This document shows positions 8,629 to 16,250 of a stretch of 64,000 bases of DNA, piece by piece. Position 1 is the first letter of the stretch. The number at the start of each line of letters is the position of its first letter. Position numbers and translations under genes: made by a program. Source of the stretch: Bradyrhizobium oligotrophicum S58 (GTDB lineage Bacteria; Pseudomonadota; Alphaproteobacteria; Rhizobiales; Xanthobacteraceae); contig NC_020453.1 in NCBI RefSeq assembly GCF_000344805.1, positions 5,365,001-5,429,000 of the forward strand. Direction: 5' to 3'. The notes beneath the pieces were generated by a model. That model searched no databases. It was not told the origin of the DNA and saw only the letters and a program-made list of their open reading frames with translations.

Positions 8629-9563
8629 TGGAAGTTGTCCCGGGAGCGGTTCATCAGATCGATGAAGACGTCCTCGAGCGACGGCGCGGCAGGCTGCCAG
8701 TGCAGCCCGTCCTTGTTGCGCCATGGCGCGATCGAGGACTCCAAGGCCGTGCGGTCGCGGCCCGACACGTGGAGGCTGGTGCCGAACGGCGCCACCATGT
8801 CGACGCCCGGCTTGCCGGCAAGATCGGCCGTGAGCTCGCGCAGATCATCGCCGCTGACCGTGTATGTCGTCAGCTCGGATTGCGCGATCACCTCGGAAAC
8901 GGTGCCGTGCGCCAGCAGATGACCATAGGCGATGTAGGCGATCTCGTGACAGCGCTCGGCCTCGTCCATGTAGTGGGTCGAGACCAGCACGGTCAGCCCT
9001 TCGCCCGCGAGCGCATGGATCTCGTTCCAGAAGTCGCGCCGGGCCTTGGGATCGACGCCGGCGGTGGGCTCGTCGAGCAGCAGCAGTTGCGGATTGGGCA
9101 GGGTGCAGGCGCCGAGCGCCAGCCGCTGCTTCCAGCCGCCGGACAATTCGCCGGCCAGTTGCCGCTCGCGCCCGGCGAGGCCGAGCCGCTGGACCATGTC
9201 GCGCGCGGAGCCTTGGGGATCAGGCATGCCGTAGAGCCTCGCGACGAATTCGAGATTCTCGCGCACCGACAGGTCCTGATAGAGGCTGAAGCGCTGCGTC
9301 ATGTAGCCGACCCGGCGCTTGATCTTGTCGGCATCGCGGCGGATGTCGAAGCCGAGGCAGGTGCCCTCGCCGCCATCCGGCGTCAGCAGGCCGCAAAGCA
9401 TGCGGATCGTCGTCGTCTTGCCCGAGCCGTTCGGACCGAGGAAGCCGTAGATCGAGCCGCGTCGCACCTGCATCGACAGATCATGCACCACCTCGCGTCC
9501 GCCAAAGGACTTGCTCAGCCCCTTGACCTCGATCGCGATCTCGGCCGGCGTCGCCCCGGTCAT
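8625..9563 (-). CDS. ABC transporter ATP-binding protein (drug/ABC-2 exporter type)
   Basis: 312 residues. Walker A is GPNGSGKTT near residue 48, the signature is LSGGWKQRLALG near 140, Walker B is LLLLDEPTAGVDP, and the switch His is in STHYMDEAE. The C-terminal ~90 residues form the extra domain usual in ABC-2 exporters, ending in LEDVFIDLM. One ATPase domain only, unlike E. coli YbhF, which has two. Start and stop both overlap neighbours by 4 bases (ATGA), so HlyD protein, ATPase and permease are made in fixed proportion. Confidence 0.94.
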   Translation of the reverse strand: MTGATPAEIAIEVKGLSKSFGGREVVHDLSMQVRRGSIYGFLGPNGSGKTTTIRMLCGLLTPDGGEGTCLGFDIRRDADKIKRRVGYMTQRFSLYQDLSVRENLEFVARLYGMPDPQGSARDMVQRLGLAGRERQLAGELSGGWKQRLALGACTLPNPQLLLLDEPTAGVDPKARRDFWNEIHALAGEGLTVLVSTHYMDEAERCHEIAYIAYGHLLAHGTVSEVIAQSELTTYTVSGDDLRELTADLAGKPGVDMVAPFGTSLHVSGRDRTALESSIAPWRNKDGLHWQPAAPSLEDVFIDLMNRSRDNFQ

Positions 9564-10336
9564 TGCTTGTCCGCCACCGGAGTCTTGGCATTTGGATAGA
9601 TGCTGACCGGCTGGCCCACGCGCAGCGCATCCGGCCGCGACGGCCGTGCCTGGATCAGGTAGACGAGCTTGTTGCGCTCATCGAGGCTGTAGATGACCGG
9701 CGGCGTGTACTCCGCCGTCGTCGCCAGGAAATAGACCCGCGCGGTGAGATCGGCGGCGCAATTGTCGCAGGTGACGCGGACCTCGTCTCCAACGGTGAAT
9801 TTCGGCAGATCCGGCTCCGACACGTAGAAGCGCAGCTTCATGTTGCCGGGCGGCATGATCGACAGCACCGGCCGTTGCGCCGCCACCATCTCGCCCTCAC
9901 GGAAGTAGATCTGCTGAATCGTGCCGGCGACCGGCGCGATGCCTCTGCGCCGTGCCAGACGGGTCTGCGAGGTCACGAGATGGGCCTCGGCCACGCGCAA
10001 CGCCGAAACGGCCGAGTCGAGCGTCGCCTGCGTCCCAGCGCCGGTCTTGCTCAGGGCCGCGGCACGGTCATAGGTCTGCTGCGCATTGGCGAGCGTCGCC
10101 TTGGTCTGGTTGAGATCGGCCTGCTGCAGATCGTCGTCGACCGAATAGAGGGGGTCGCCGACCTTGACCACGTCGCCCTCATGCACGTTCAGCTTCGTGA
10201 TCCGCCCCGCTTCATCGGGACTGACGAAGATCATGTCTGCCTCGACCCAGCCCTGATAGCCGGGATCGGGCGTCTCCTTGCAGCCGTTGAAGCTGAAGGC
10301 CGTGACGAGCACGGCAAGGCAATGCAGCAGGCTCAT
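9560..10336 (-). CDS. HlyD-family membrane fusion protein of the efflux pump
   Basis: 258 residues. The N-terminus is hydrophobic and ends in FNGCKETPD, so it may be a lipoprotein although the lipobox is not ideal. Two half lipoyl motifs (AGRITKLNVHEGDVVKVGDPL and IAPVAGTIQQIYFREGEMV) bracket a coiled-coil hairpin rich in Ala, Gln and Leu (QADLNQTKATLANAQQTYDR), followed by a beta-barrel segment with a Cys pair (RVTCDNCAADL). It would link the inner-membrane ABC pump to the periplasm or an outer-membrane channel. Both ends overlap neighbouring genes by 4 bases. Confidence 0.92.
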   Translation of the reverse strand: MSLLHCLAVLVTAFSFNGCKETPDPGYQGWVEADMIFVSPDEAGRITKLNVHEGDVVKVGDPLYSVDDDLQQADLNQTKATLANAQQTYDRAAALSKTGAGTQATLDSAVSALRVAEAHLVTSQTRLARRRGIAPVAGTIQQIYFREGEMVAAQRPVLSIMPPGNMKLRFYVSEPDLPKFTVGDEVRVTCDNCAADLTARVYFLATTAEYTPPVIYSLDERNKLVYLIQARPSRPDALRVGQPVSIYPNAKTPVADKQ

Positions 10337-10995
10337 GTCGGCCTCCTCGGCCCGAAGATCAGATCGAGATGCGCCTGCAGCATCGCTTCCGCGTCGAGCG
10401 GCGCATGGCGCTCGAACAGGCTCTTCCAGAGCACGGCGACCATCATCGGTGCGATCATCAGTTGCGGATATTGCGCCAGCTTGGGTTCGCGGATTTCGCC
10501 GCGCGTGATCGCAAGCTGGATTAGCGCGCGCATGGCGGCGAGACCGCGGGAGACGACCTCACGGTAGTAGAAATCGGCAATCGCCGGGAAGCGCGGGCCC
10601 TCCGCGATAATGAGCCGGACGAGATCGCCGCGCCTTGTGCCGGCGACCTCCTGCAGGAACATGCGCGCCAAAGCCTCAACCATGTCGCGCACCGAGCCGC
10701 CTGCCGGTAGCGGTGCGGCCAGACGGCCGACGAAGGGCACGATCGCGGTGCGGATCAATTCCTCGAACATCGATTCCTTGTCCTTGAAGTGCAGGTAGAT
10801 CGTCCCCTTGGCGACGCCGGCGCGCTTGGCAATGTCGTCGAGTCGGGTCGCGGCAAAGCCGCGGGCAATGAACTCGTCCATCGCGGCCTGCACGATCGCC
10901 ACCCGGCGCTCGGCGGCGCGATCAGCTCTGCGCGAGGCGGCGGCGGGACTCGCCGCACGCGACTTGCGCTTGTTGGAGGTGATGGAACCGGACAT
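10333..10995 (-). CDS. TetR/AcrR-family repressor of the efflux operon
   Basis: 220 residues. After a basic, alanine-rich N-terminus of ~27 residues comes a TetR helix-turn-helix: AIVQAAMDEFIARGFAATRL, then DDIAKRAGVAKGTIYLHFKDKESMFEEL, the usual recognition helix pattern. The C-terminal ligand domain is variable. It is the first gene of the operon and its stop overlaps the HlyD-type gene. A perfect 26-bp palindrome lies 8 bases before its start codon, so it very likely represses itself and the whole pump, as CecR does for ybhGFSR in E. coli. The inducer is unknown. Confidence 0.92.
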   Translation of the reverse strand: MSGSITSNKRKSRAASPAAASRRADRAAERRVAIVQAAMDEFIARGFAATRLDDIAKRAGVAKGTIYLHFKDKESMFEELIRTAIVPFVGRLAAPLPAGGSVRDMVEALARMFLQEVAGTRRGDLVRLIIAEGPRFPAIADFYYREVVSRGLAAMRALIQLAITRGEIREPKLAQYPQLMIAPMMVAVLWKSLFERHAPLDAEAMLQAHLDLIFGPRRPT

Positions 10996-11002
10996 GGAGT
11001 AT

Positions 11003-11028
11003 ACAATGACTGACTAGTCAGTCATTGT
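11003..11028. promoter_or_regulatory. TetR-type operator palindrome
   Basis: A perfect 26-bp inverted repeat with half-site ACAATGACTGACT, centred on CTAG, starts 8 bases upstream of the tetR start codon. TGACTGACTAGTCAGTCA is the layout found before many TetR/AcrR genes that repress multidrug pumps. Its place over the likely promoter and leader fits autoregulation. Binding is inferred, not shown. Confidence 0.85.
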
Positions 11029-11041
11029 CAAGATGCCCGGG

Positions 11042-11151
11042 AGCCCAGATGAGCGCAGGCCAGCGTCCGACGGGCGCAGGCAGAGGCGACAGGTAGGGTC
11101 TCACGCGTTGTCTCGGTGAACCCGAATGTCGCTACTCTCATCCGGGCTACG
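11042..11151. repeat. Family A palindromic repeat (degenerate, extended form)
   Basis: Imperfect arms, AGCCCAGATGAGCGCAGG on the left and CTCATCCGGGCTACG on the right, with an inner GCGTCC...GGGCGCAGGC insertion. It lies upstream of the efflux operon and next to a second copy in the same orientation. Confidence 0.75.
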
Positions 11152-11190
11152 CGTCGTCCCGGTGTCAGCTCAAATCCAGGAGGTGCTCTC

Positions 11191-11302
11191 GTAGCCCGCA
11201 TGAGCCGACGCCTAAGCCCAACGGGCGCAGGCGGAGGCGACATGGGGGGTCTCAGGCGTTGCCACGGTGAACCCGGATGTCGCTGCGCTCATCCGGGCTA
11301 CG
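11191..11302. repeat. Family A palindromic repeat (extended form)
   Basis: Arms GTAGCCCGCATGAGCCG and CGCTCATCCGGGCTACG with an inner secondary stem (GACGCCTAAGCCCAACGGGCG). It is the second of two tandem copies between tetR and the alcohol dehydrogenase gene and ends 13 bases before the latter's stop codon. With the operator, these copies fill the 320-base gap. Confidence 0.82.
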
Positions 11303-11315
11303 CAGCGTCCGCGGC

Positions 11316-12341
11316 TCAGGTGAAGTCGAGCACCACGCGGCCGTCGATCTTGCCGGCCTTCATGCGGTCGAAGATCGCGTTGATCTCCGACAGCGGCGCG
11401 GTGGTGACCTCGGCGCCCACCTTGCCCTCGGTGGCGAAGGCGATGGCCTCGTCGAGATCGCGCCGCGTGCCGACGATCGAGCCGCGCACCGTGATGCGCT
11501 TCAACACGACGTCGAAAATGGGCGTCGGGAATTCGCCCGGAGGCAGGCCGACCAGGCTCACCGTCCCCTTGCGGCGGACCATCTTGAGCGCCTGCGCAAA
11601 GGCCGGCGTCGACACTGCGGTGACCAGGACGCCATGGGCCCCTCCCCCGGTGATCTGGATCACCCGCTCCACGGCATCCTTGTCGAGCGCGTTGACGGCA
11701 TGCTCGGCGCCCGCCTCCATCGCCAGCTTCAATTTGTCATCGGCGATGTCGACACCGATCGCCTTCAGTCCCATCGCCTTCGCATACTGGATCGCGACAT
11801 GGCCGAGACCACCGACGCCGAAGATGACCACCCATTCGCCCGGTCGCGCGTCGGTCTCTTTCAGGCCCTTGTAGGTCGTGACACCGGCGCACAGGATCGG
11901 AGCGATCTTCGCAAAGTTCACGTTGGCCGGCAGGCGCGCCGCGAAAGCCGCTGATGCGATGACGTATTCCGCGAAACCGCCATTCACGCTGTAGCCGGTG
12001 TTGTGCTGATGCTCGCACAGGGTTTCCCAGCCGGTCTCGCAATATTCGCATCGCAGGCAGGCATCGTGCAGCCACGCCACCCCAACGGCGTCGCCGACCT
12101 TGAAATCGGCGACGTCAGGTCCGAGCGCGGCAACGATGCCGGCCGCCTCGTGGCCCGGAATGAACGGCGGCACCGGCTTCACCGGCCAGTCGCCGGAGGC
12201 GGCGTGAAGGTCGGTATGACAGACGCCGCACGCCTTCAGCTTGACGAGTAGCTCGCCCGGCCCCGGCACAGGCACCGGCACGTCCTCGATGACCAGCGGC
12301 TTGCCGAAGGCTTTGACGATGGCGGCTTTCATGGTCTGCAT
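11316..12341 (-). CDS. adhP: Zinc-dependent alcohol dehydrogenase (AdhP-like)
   Basis: 341 residues from the ATG at 12341, preceded by GAGGAG at 7 nt. Catalytic zinc ligands are the Cys of CGVCHTDLHAASGDW, His of GHEAAG and a later Cys; the structural zinc lobe is CLRCEYCETGWETLC with four cysteines. The NAD-binding Rossmann motif is GVGGLGHVAIQYAKAMG. This is the family of propanol-preferring ethanol dehydrogenases that interconvert alcohols and aldehydes with NAD+. It stands as a single gene between family A repeats and a DUF2000 gene. Family firm, substrate preference inferred. Confidence 0.92.
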   Translation of the reverse strand: MQTMKAAIVKAFGKPLVIEDVPVPVPGPGELLVKLKACGVCHTDLHAASGDWPVKPVPPFIPGHEAAGIVAALGPDVADFKVGDAVGVAWLHDACLRCEYCETGWETLCEHQHNTGYSVNGGFAEYVIASAAFAARLPANVNFAKIAPILCAGVTTYKGLKETDARPGEWVVIFGVGGLGHVAIQYAKAMGLKAIGVDIADDKLKLAMEAGAEHAVNALDKDAVERVIQITGGGAHGVLVTAVSTPAFAQALKMVRRKGTVSLVGLPPGEFPTPIFDVVLKRITVRGSIVGTRRDLDEAIAFATEGKVGAEVTTAPLSEINAIFDRMKAGKIDGRVVLDFT

Positions 12342-12480
12342 CAGTCTGCTCCTCATGTTGGGGCGCAAACTAACGAGAGCCGCGACGTTGGGTCTTGATC
12401 GGCGTCAAACCCCGCTGCTGCTTTGATGCGCAGCATGTAACAGTTTCATGACGACATGGACGGCCGCGCGGCGCACGATC

Positions 12481-12894
12481 TCATGCATGAAACTTCAGAC
12501 CGTCGACGATCTTGTCCACCACCTTGCGTTCGGCACGGAGCGCCAATCCCACCAGGTTGAGATCAGTCCGAGCGACGGCCTTCACCGCCGCACGGTTGGC
12601 TTCGTCATGCGTGGTCTTGAACATGTCCTCGGTATAGAGCGCCGGCTTCACACTGCGCGACAATGCGCGATCCAAAGCACGCGCCAGCGCTGCAGGATCC
12701 GGGGCGGCGTAGATCAGGATGGGCTGGCCGATCAGCGCGTGATAGGGCGTCGACGATCCATCCTCATAGGGCGCGCCGATGCAGTCGGGAAAGGCGGCGG
12801 CGATGCCGCTGGCGAGAAACGCCGCCACGTTCAGCTTCTGCCAGGCTTCGAGATCGTTACGGATGATCAGCGCGATCTTGGTGTCGAATTGCAT
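12481..12894 (-). CDS. DUF2000 family protein
   Basis: 137 residues without signal or membrane segment. The sequence FDTKIALIIRNDLEAWQKLNV at the start, then GAPYEDGSSTPYHALIGQPILIY and a C-terminal DLNLVGLALRAERKVVDKIVDG match DUF2000, a family with a peptidyl-tRNA-hydrolase-II-like fold and no established activity. Single gene; neighbours give no hint. Family assignment is fairly secure, function unknown. Confidence 0.8.
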   Translation of the reverse strand: MQFDTKIALIIRNDLEAWQKLNVAAFLASGIAAAFPDCIGAPYEDGSSTPYHALIGQPILIYAAPDPAALARALDRALSRSVKPALYTEDMFKTTHDEANRAAVKAVARTDLNLVGLALRAERKVVDKIVDGLKFHA

Positions 12895-13020
12895 GTCACT
12901 TCCACGGTCCGATGTCCACGAGCGCTCAGAATAGCGGAGCCGTCTCGCGCGTGAAGCATCGAAATTGAAAGCGCGTGCCGCAGAACCCGACGGATGAGTC
13001 CATTGGGACTTGAGCCTGGA

Positions 13021-13425
13021 TCAGCCCTTGGCGTCGCAGACCCAGGCGCGGATGACGCATTCCTTGCCGCCATATTTGTAGCATTCGCGCGTTGCGTCGT
13101 TGAGCGAGGCCGAGATCTTCGGCCTCACGGCATAGCCGTGCGGACCGCAGGGATTGGTGAGGTCGACGGCGAACGCGGCACAGGCCTTCTTCATCGTCAC
13201 GGCGGTGCATTCGCCCTTGCACTGCTTCAGCGCGGCCGCCTTGGCGAGATGCTCCGCGGGATAGTCGAACGCCTGACCATAGGCGGCGCACTGGCCGATG
13301 GCGAAGGCGCCGGCGGCATGCGCCGGGCTGATGGCGCCGTAGGTCGCAACGCGCGCAGCGCCGACGAGCACGGTCAATCCAAGTGCAAATGGCGCGAACC
13401 GTCGCGCGGTCGTGGAAATGATCAC
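13021..13425 (-). CDS. Secreted DUF4189 domain protein
   Basis: 134 residues. An N-terminal signal peptide (up to about AHAAGAF) predicts export. The mature part has the DUF4189 pattern: GAFAIGQCAAYGQAFDY, then AALKQC, C, AAFAVD and a C-terminal Cys-rich tail ECYKYGGKECVIRAWVCD, with six or more cysteines that probably form disulfides. Members are small secreted proteins of unknown role in rhizobia and other bacteria. The start ATG at 13425 lies 11 bases behind a GAGG in the leader. Single gene, no operon partner. Confidence 0.8.
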   Translation of the reverse strand: MIISTTARRFAPFALGLTVLVGAARVATYGAISPAHAAGAFAIGQCAAYGQAFDYPAEHLAKAAALKQCKGECTAVTMKKACAAFAVDLTNPCGPHGYAVRPKISASLNDATRECYKYGGKECVIRAWVCDAKG

Positions 13426-13510
13426 CTTTTCCTCCCCCGAGGCCCAATGTCGGCAAATCTAGCCGGGGGTCGTTGAAACTTGGTGAACGAGAGGTTGCGA
13501 GGGAGAGATC

Positions 13511-13593
13511 GTAGCCCGCATGAGCGCAGCGATATGCGGGGTCTCACGCACAGCCTCGATAACCCGCACGTCGCTTGCGCTCATGCGGGCTAC
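13511..13593. repeat. Family A palindromic repeat
   Basis: Arms GTAGCCCGCATGAGCGCAGC and GCGCTCATGCGGGCTAC around a ~45-base centre. It sits 4 bases downstream of the stop of the molybdopterin/NTP-transferase gene and could act as its transcript end. Confidence 0.85.
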
Positions 13594-13597
13594 GGGC

Positions 13598-15205
13598 TCA
13601 CCCGCGCCGCGCGGCTTCCAGCGCCTGCGGGGTGTCGATGTCGAGGAAGGCGCCGTTGCCGTCGACGGGCACCTCGGCGACGGCCTCGGTGTGCTTGGCG
13701 ATCAGGTGCCGCGCGCCGACGTCGCCATCGAGCGTCATCAGCTCGGCGAAGAAGCGGCGTGACCACAGCACGGGATTGCCGCGGCGCCCCTCGGACACGG
13801 GCACGACGATCAAATTGCCGCGATCGGGCGCGAAGGCGCCGATCAGGCGGTCGAGCAGATCGGACGAGACCATCGGCATGTCGCCGAGACAGACCACGGC
13901 GCCATCGACACCCTCGGGCACCGCGCCGATGCCGGCCTTGACGGAGCTGGCGAGGCCACCGGCAAAATCAGGATTGCGGACGAAGCGGACGTCGAGGTCG
14001 GACAGCGCCTGCTCGACCAGCTCGGCCTGATGGCCGGTCACGACGATGACCTCGCGTGCCCTCGACGCCAGCGCCTGCTCGGTGACGATCCGCACCAGCT
14101 TCTTGCCGTCGAGCTCGGCGAGCAGCTTGTTCGGCCCGCCCATGCGCGTCGAGCGTCCGGCGGCGAGCACGACCGCGGCGACCTTGCGCTCGCCGTCGGC
14201 CTCCTCCGGCTTGGCGCGCGGCTGCGGCCGGGTCACGATCTCCATCAGGAGTCCTCCGACGCCCATCGCGGTCAGCTCGCTGCGGGTGACCTTGATGCCG
14301 GCGAGCAGCCGCATCAGCACCCAGTCGAAGCCGTTCTCGGCCGGCGAACGCGCACAGCCGGGCGCGCCGAGCACCGGCACACCGCCGGCGCTGCCGATCA
14401 GCAGCAGATTGCCGGGATCGACCGGCATGCCGAAATGCGCGATGGCGCCGCCGATGCCGGTGATCGCGGCCGGGATCACGTCGCGGCGATCGGCGATCGC
14501 CGACGCGCCGAACACGATCACGAGCTCTGCGCCGAGACCCAGAAGTTCTTTGATCGCCACGGCCAGCGCGGCCTGCTCATGCGGCACGCGGCGCTCGGCG
14601 ATGATCGCAGCCCCCGCCGGCGCGAGACGCTCGGCCGTGACCCGCAGCGTCTTGTCGATCACCTTGGGTGCGAGCCCCGGAAGAATGGTCGAGACCACGC
14701 CGACGCGCTTGACGACATAGGGCGCAATGCTGAGCGCGCCCTTGCCCGCCGCCGCCACCGCAGCATCGCGCAGGCGGCCTTCGACGCCGAACGGGATCAG
14801 CTTGACGGTGCCGACCATCTCGCCTTCGACCACCGGCTTGAAGGCCGGCAAGGTCGCGAAGGTGATGGCCTCGTCGACGCCGTTGATGCGCTCGACAGCG
14901 GCGCGGTCGATCACCAGCACGCCGGCCTGCGCCGCGAACAGATTGGCGCGCCCGGTGAAGGCGCGATCGACATGAATGCCCTCGCCGGCCACCACCTTGG
15001 CAACGTCAGCGGCCGCCTCGTCCTCCGAGACGTCGCCGTCCTCGAGCCGGACGACGACGATCTCCTTGACGCCTTCCCTGGCCAGCGCGTCGACCTCGGC
15101 GGCCCCGATCAACGTGCCCTTCTTGAGCACCAGCGATCCCTTGCGCAGGGTGTGCACGGTCACCCCGCCGATCGCCTCCGTCGGACTGGCAGGACCGAAC
15201 TTCAT
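13598..15205 (-). CDS. Molybdopterin-binding domain fused to MobA/MocA-like NTP transferase
   Basis: 535 residues. Roughly residues 170-330 form a MoaB/MogA/MoeA-type molybdopterin-binding domain (VIVFGASAIADRRDVIPAAI, later PGNLLLIGSAGGVPVLGAPG). Residues ~345-535 form a nucleotidyltransferase with VVLAAGRSTRMGGPNKLL and VVCLGDMPMVS, the MobA/MocA signature. The C-terminal half should link CMP to molybdopterin to give molybdopterin cytosine dinucleotide, the cofactor of CO-dehydrogenase-type hydroxylases. It is the last gene of the cox-type cluster and overlaps the xdhC C-terminal-domain gene by 4 bases, which supports a role in cofactor supply. The N-terminal 170 residues are of unclear use. 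Confidence 0.88.
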   Translation of the reverse strand: MKFGPASPTEAIGGVTVHTLRKGSLVLKKGTLIGAAEVDALAREGVKEIVVVRLEDGDVSEDEAAADVAKVVAGEGIHVDRAFTGRANLFAAQAGVLVIDRAAVERINGVDEAITFATLPAFKPVVEGEMVGTVKLIPFGVEGRLRDAAVAAAGKGALSIAPYVVKRVGVVSTILPGLAPKVIDKTLRVTAERLAPAGAAIIAERRVPHEQAALAVAIKELLGLGAELVIVFGASAIADRRDVIPAAITGIGGAIAHFGMPVDPGNLLLIGSAGGVPVLGAPGCARSPAENGFDWVLMRLLAGIKVTRSELTAMGVGGLLMEIVTRPQPRAKPEEADGERKVAAVVLAAGRSTRMGGPNKLLAELDGKKLVRIVTEQALASRAREVIVVTGHQAELVEQALSDLDVRFVRNPDFAGGLASSVKAGIGAVPEGVDGAVVCLGDMPMVSSDLLDRLIGAFAPDRGNLIVVPVSEGRRGNPVLWSRRFFAELMTLDGDVGARHLIAKHTEAVAEVPVDGNGAFLDIDTPQALEAARRG

Positions 15206-15903
15206 GCCGCCTGCTCTTTTTCCTTGGCCGGCAGCCGCAAGGTCGCGGTGATCTGCGCCATGATGGAGACGGCGATCTCCGACGGCGACACCGCGCCGAT
15301 GGCAAGCCCGATCGGCGCATGAATGCGGGCGATGTCGGCATCGCTCGCACCCTGCGCGCGCAGGCGATCGCCGCGCTTGGCATGCGTCTTCCGCGAGCCG
15401 AGCGCGCCGATATAGAAGCAGTCGCGCGCGAACGCGTGCAGCAGCGCCGGATCGTCGATCTTCGGATCATGCGTCAGCGCGACGAACGCCGTGTAGTGAT
15501 CGACGTTGAGCGGCGGCAGCGCCACGTCAGGCCATTCGGCGATCAGCGGCACGTCGGGGAAGCGCTCCGGGCTGGCAAAGGCCGTGCGCGGATCGATGAC
15601 CGTCACGTCGTAACCGAGCGACTTGGCGATCGGCGCCAGCGCCTGGCTGATATGGACGGCGCCGATGATGACGAGACGCGCGGTTGGGGCGTAGACATTG
15701 AGGAACAGCCGCTTGCCCGCGGCCTCGACCATGCCGCTCTTGCCCATGCGCAGATGCGTCGTCAGCTCATTGCTCAGCGGGTCCGTGCCGATGGCGGCGG
15801 CCTTGACCAGGCGCTGCTCGCCGGAGGCGACGTCGGTGACGAGAATGGCCGGGCGGCGTGCGGCGCGCTCGGCATTGAGTTCGGCGAGCGTGGCAAGCTG
15901 CAT
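15202..15903 (-). CDS. XdhC/CoxF-type protein, C-terminal Rossmann domain only
   Basis: 233 residues with the XdhC C-terminal domain: VIIGAVHISQALAPIAKSLGY is the nucleotide-binding glycine/hydrophobic segment, followed by VIDPRTAFASPERFP, FVALTHDPKIDDPAL and IGALGSRKTHAKR. XdhC-family proteins hold the molybdenum cofactor and help insert and sulfurate it in xanthine-dehydrogenase or CO-dehydrogenase enzymes. In most homologues this domain follows the Cys-bearing XdhC N-terminal domain in one chain; here the latter is a separate gene 3 bases upstream. Coupled to the downstream fusion gene by an ATGA overlap. Confidence 0.9.
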   Translation of the reverse strand: MQLATLAELNAERAARRPAILVTDVASGEQRLVKAAAIGTDPLSNELTTHLRMGKSGMVEAAGKRLFLNVYAPTARLVIIGAVHISQALAPIAKSLGYDVTVIDPRTAFASPERFPDVPLIAEWPDVALPPLNVDHYTAFVALTHDPKIDDPALLHAFARDCFYIGALGSRKTHAKRGDRLRAQGASDADIARIHAPIGLAIGAVSPSEIAVSIMAQITATLRLPAKEKEQAA

Positions 15904-15906
15904 CGG

Positions 15907-16230
15907 TCAGCCCACCTTCTCGACGAACACGCGGATGGTGCCGCCACAGGACAGCCCGACGTTCCAGGCGGTCTCGTCGGCGACGCCGAACTCCAGCATC
16001 TTGGGCTGGCCGCTGGTGATCACGTCGAGCGCCTCGGTGACGACGGCGCCCTCGACGCAGCCGCCGGACACCGAGCCGAGGAACGTGCCCTCGTCGTTGA
16101 TGACGAGGTTGGAGCCGACCGGACGCGGCGCCGAGCCCCAGGTCTCGACCACGGTGGCCAGTGCCACGCCGTGACCTGTCTTGTGCCAGTCCTCGGCGGC
16201 CCTGAGGATGTCTTCGTCGCGATTGAGCAT
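15907..16230 (-). CDS. XdhC N-terminal domain protein (separate gene)
   Basis: 107 residues covering just the XdhC_CoxI N-terminal domain: LATVVETWGSAPRPVGSNLVI, then GSVSGGCVEGAVV and a C-terminal GLSCGGTIRVFVE with the two conserved cysteines that in this family relate to Moco binding. It ends where full-length XdhC would enter its linker, and the C-terminal domain is encoded by the next gene after a 3-base gap. This is therefore a two-gene form of XdhC, not a frameshift within a conserved region as far as can be seen. Lies 20 bases after coxE. Confidence 0.88.
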   Translation of the reverse strand: MLNRDEDILRAAEDWHKTGHGVALATVVETWGSAPRPVGSNLVINDEGTFLGSVSGGCVEGAVVTEALDVITSGQPKMLEFGVADETAWNVGLSCGGTIRVFVEKVG

Positions 16231-16250
16231 GGCTGTCTCCTTCGAGCTGA

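Noticed and set aside
5740..8922. Forward-strand open frame of 1060 codons
   Set aside because: It lies antisense to the tannase, cyclase and permease genes, is rich in Arg/His/Asp as antisense frames in high-GC DNA are, and matches no family.
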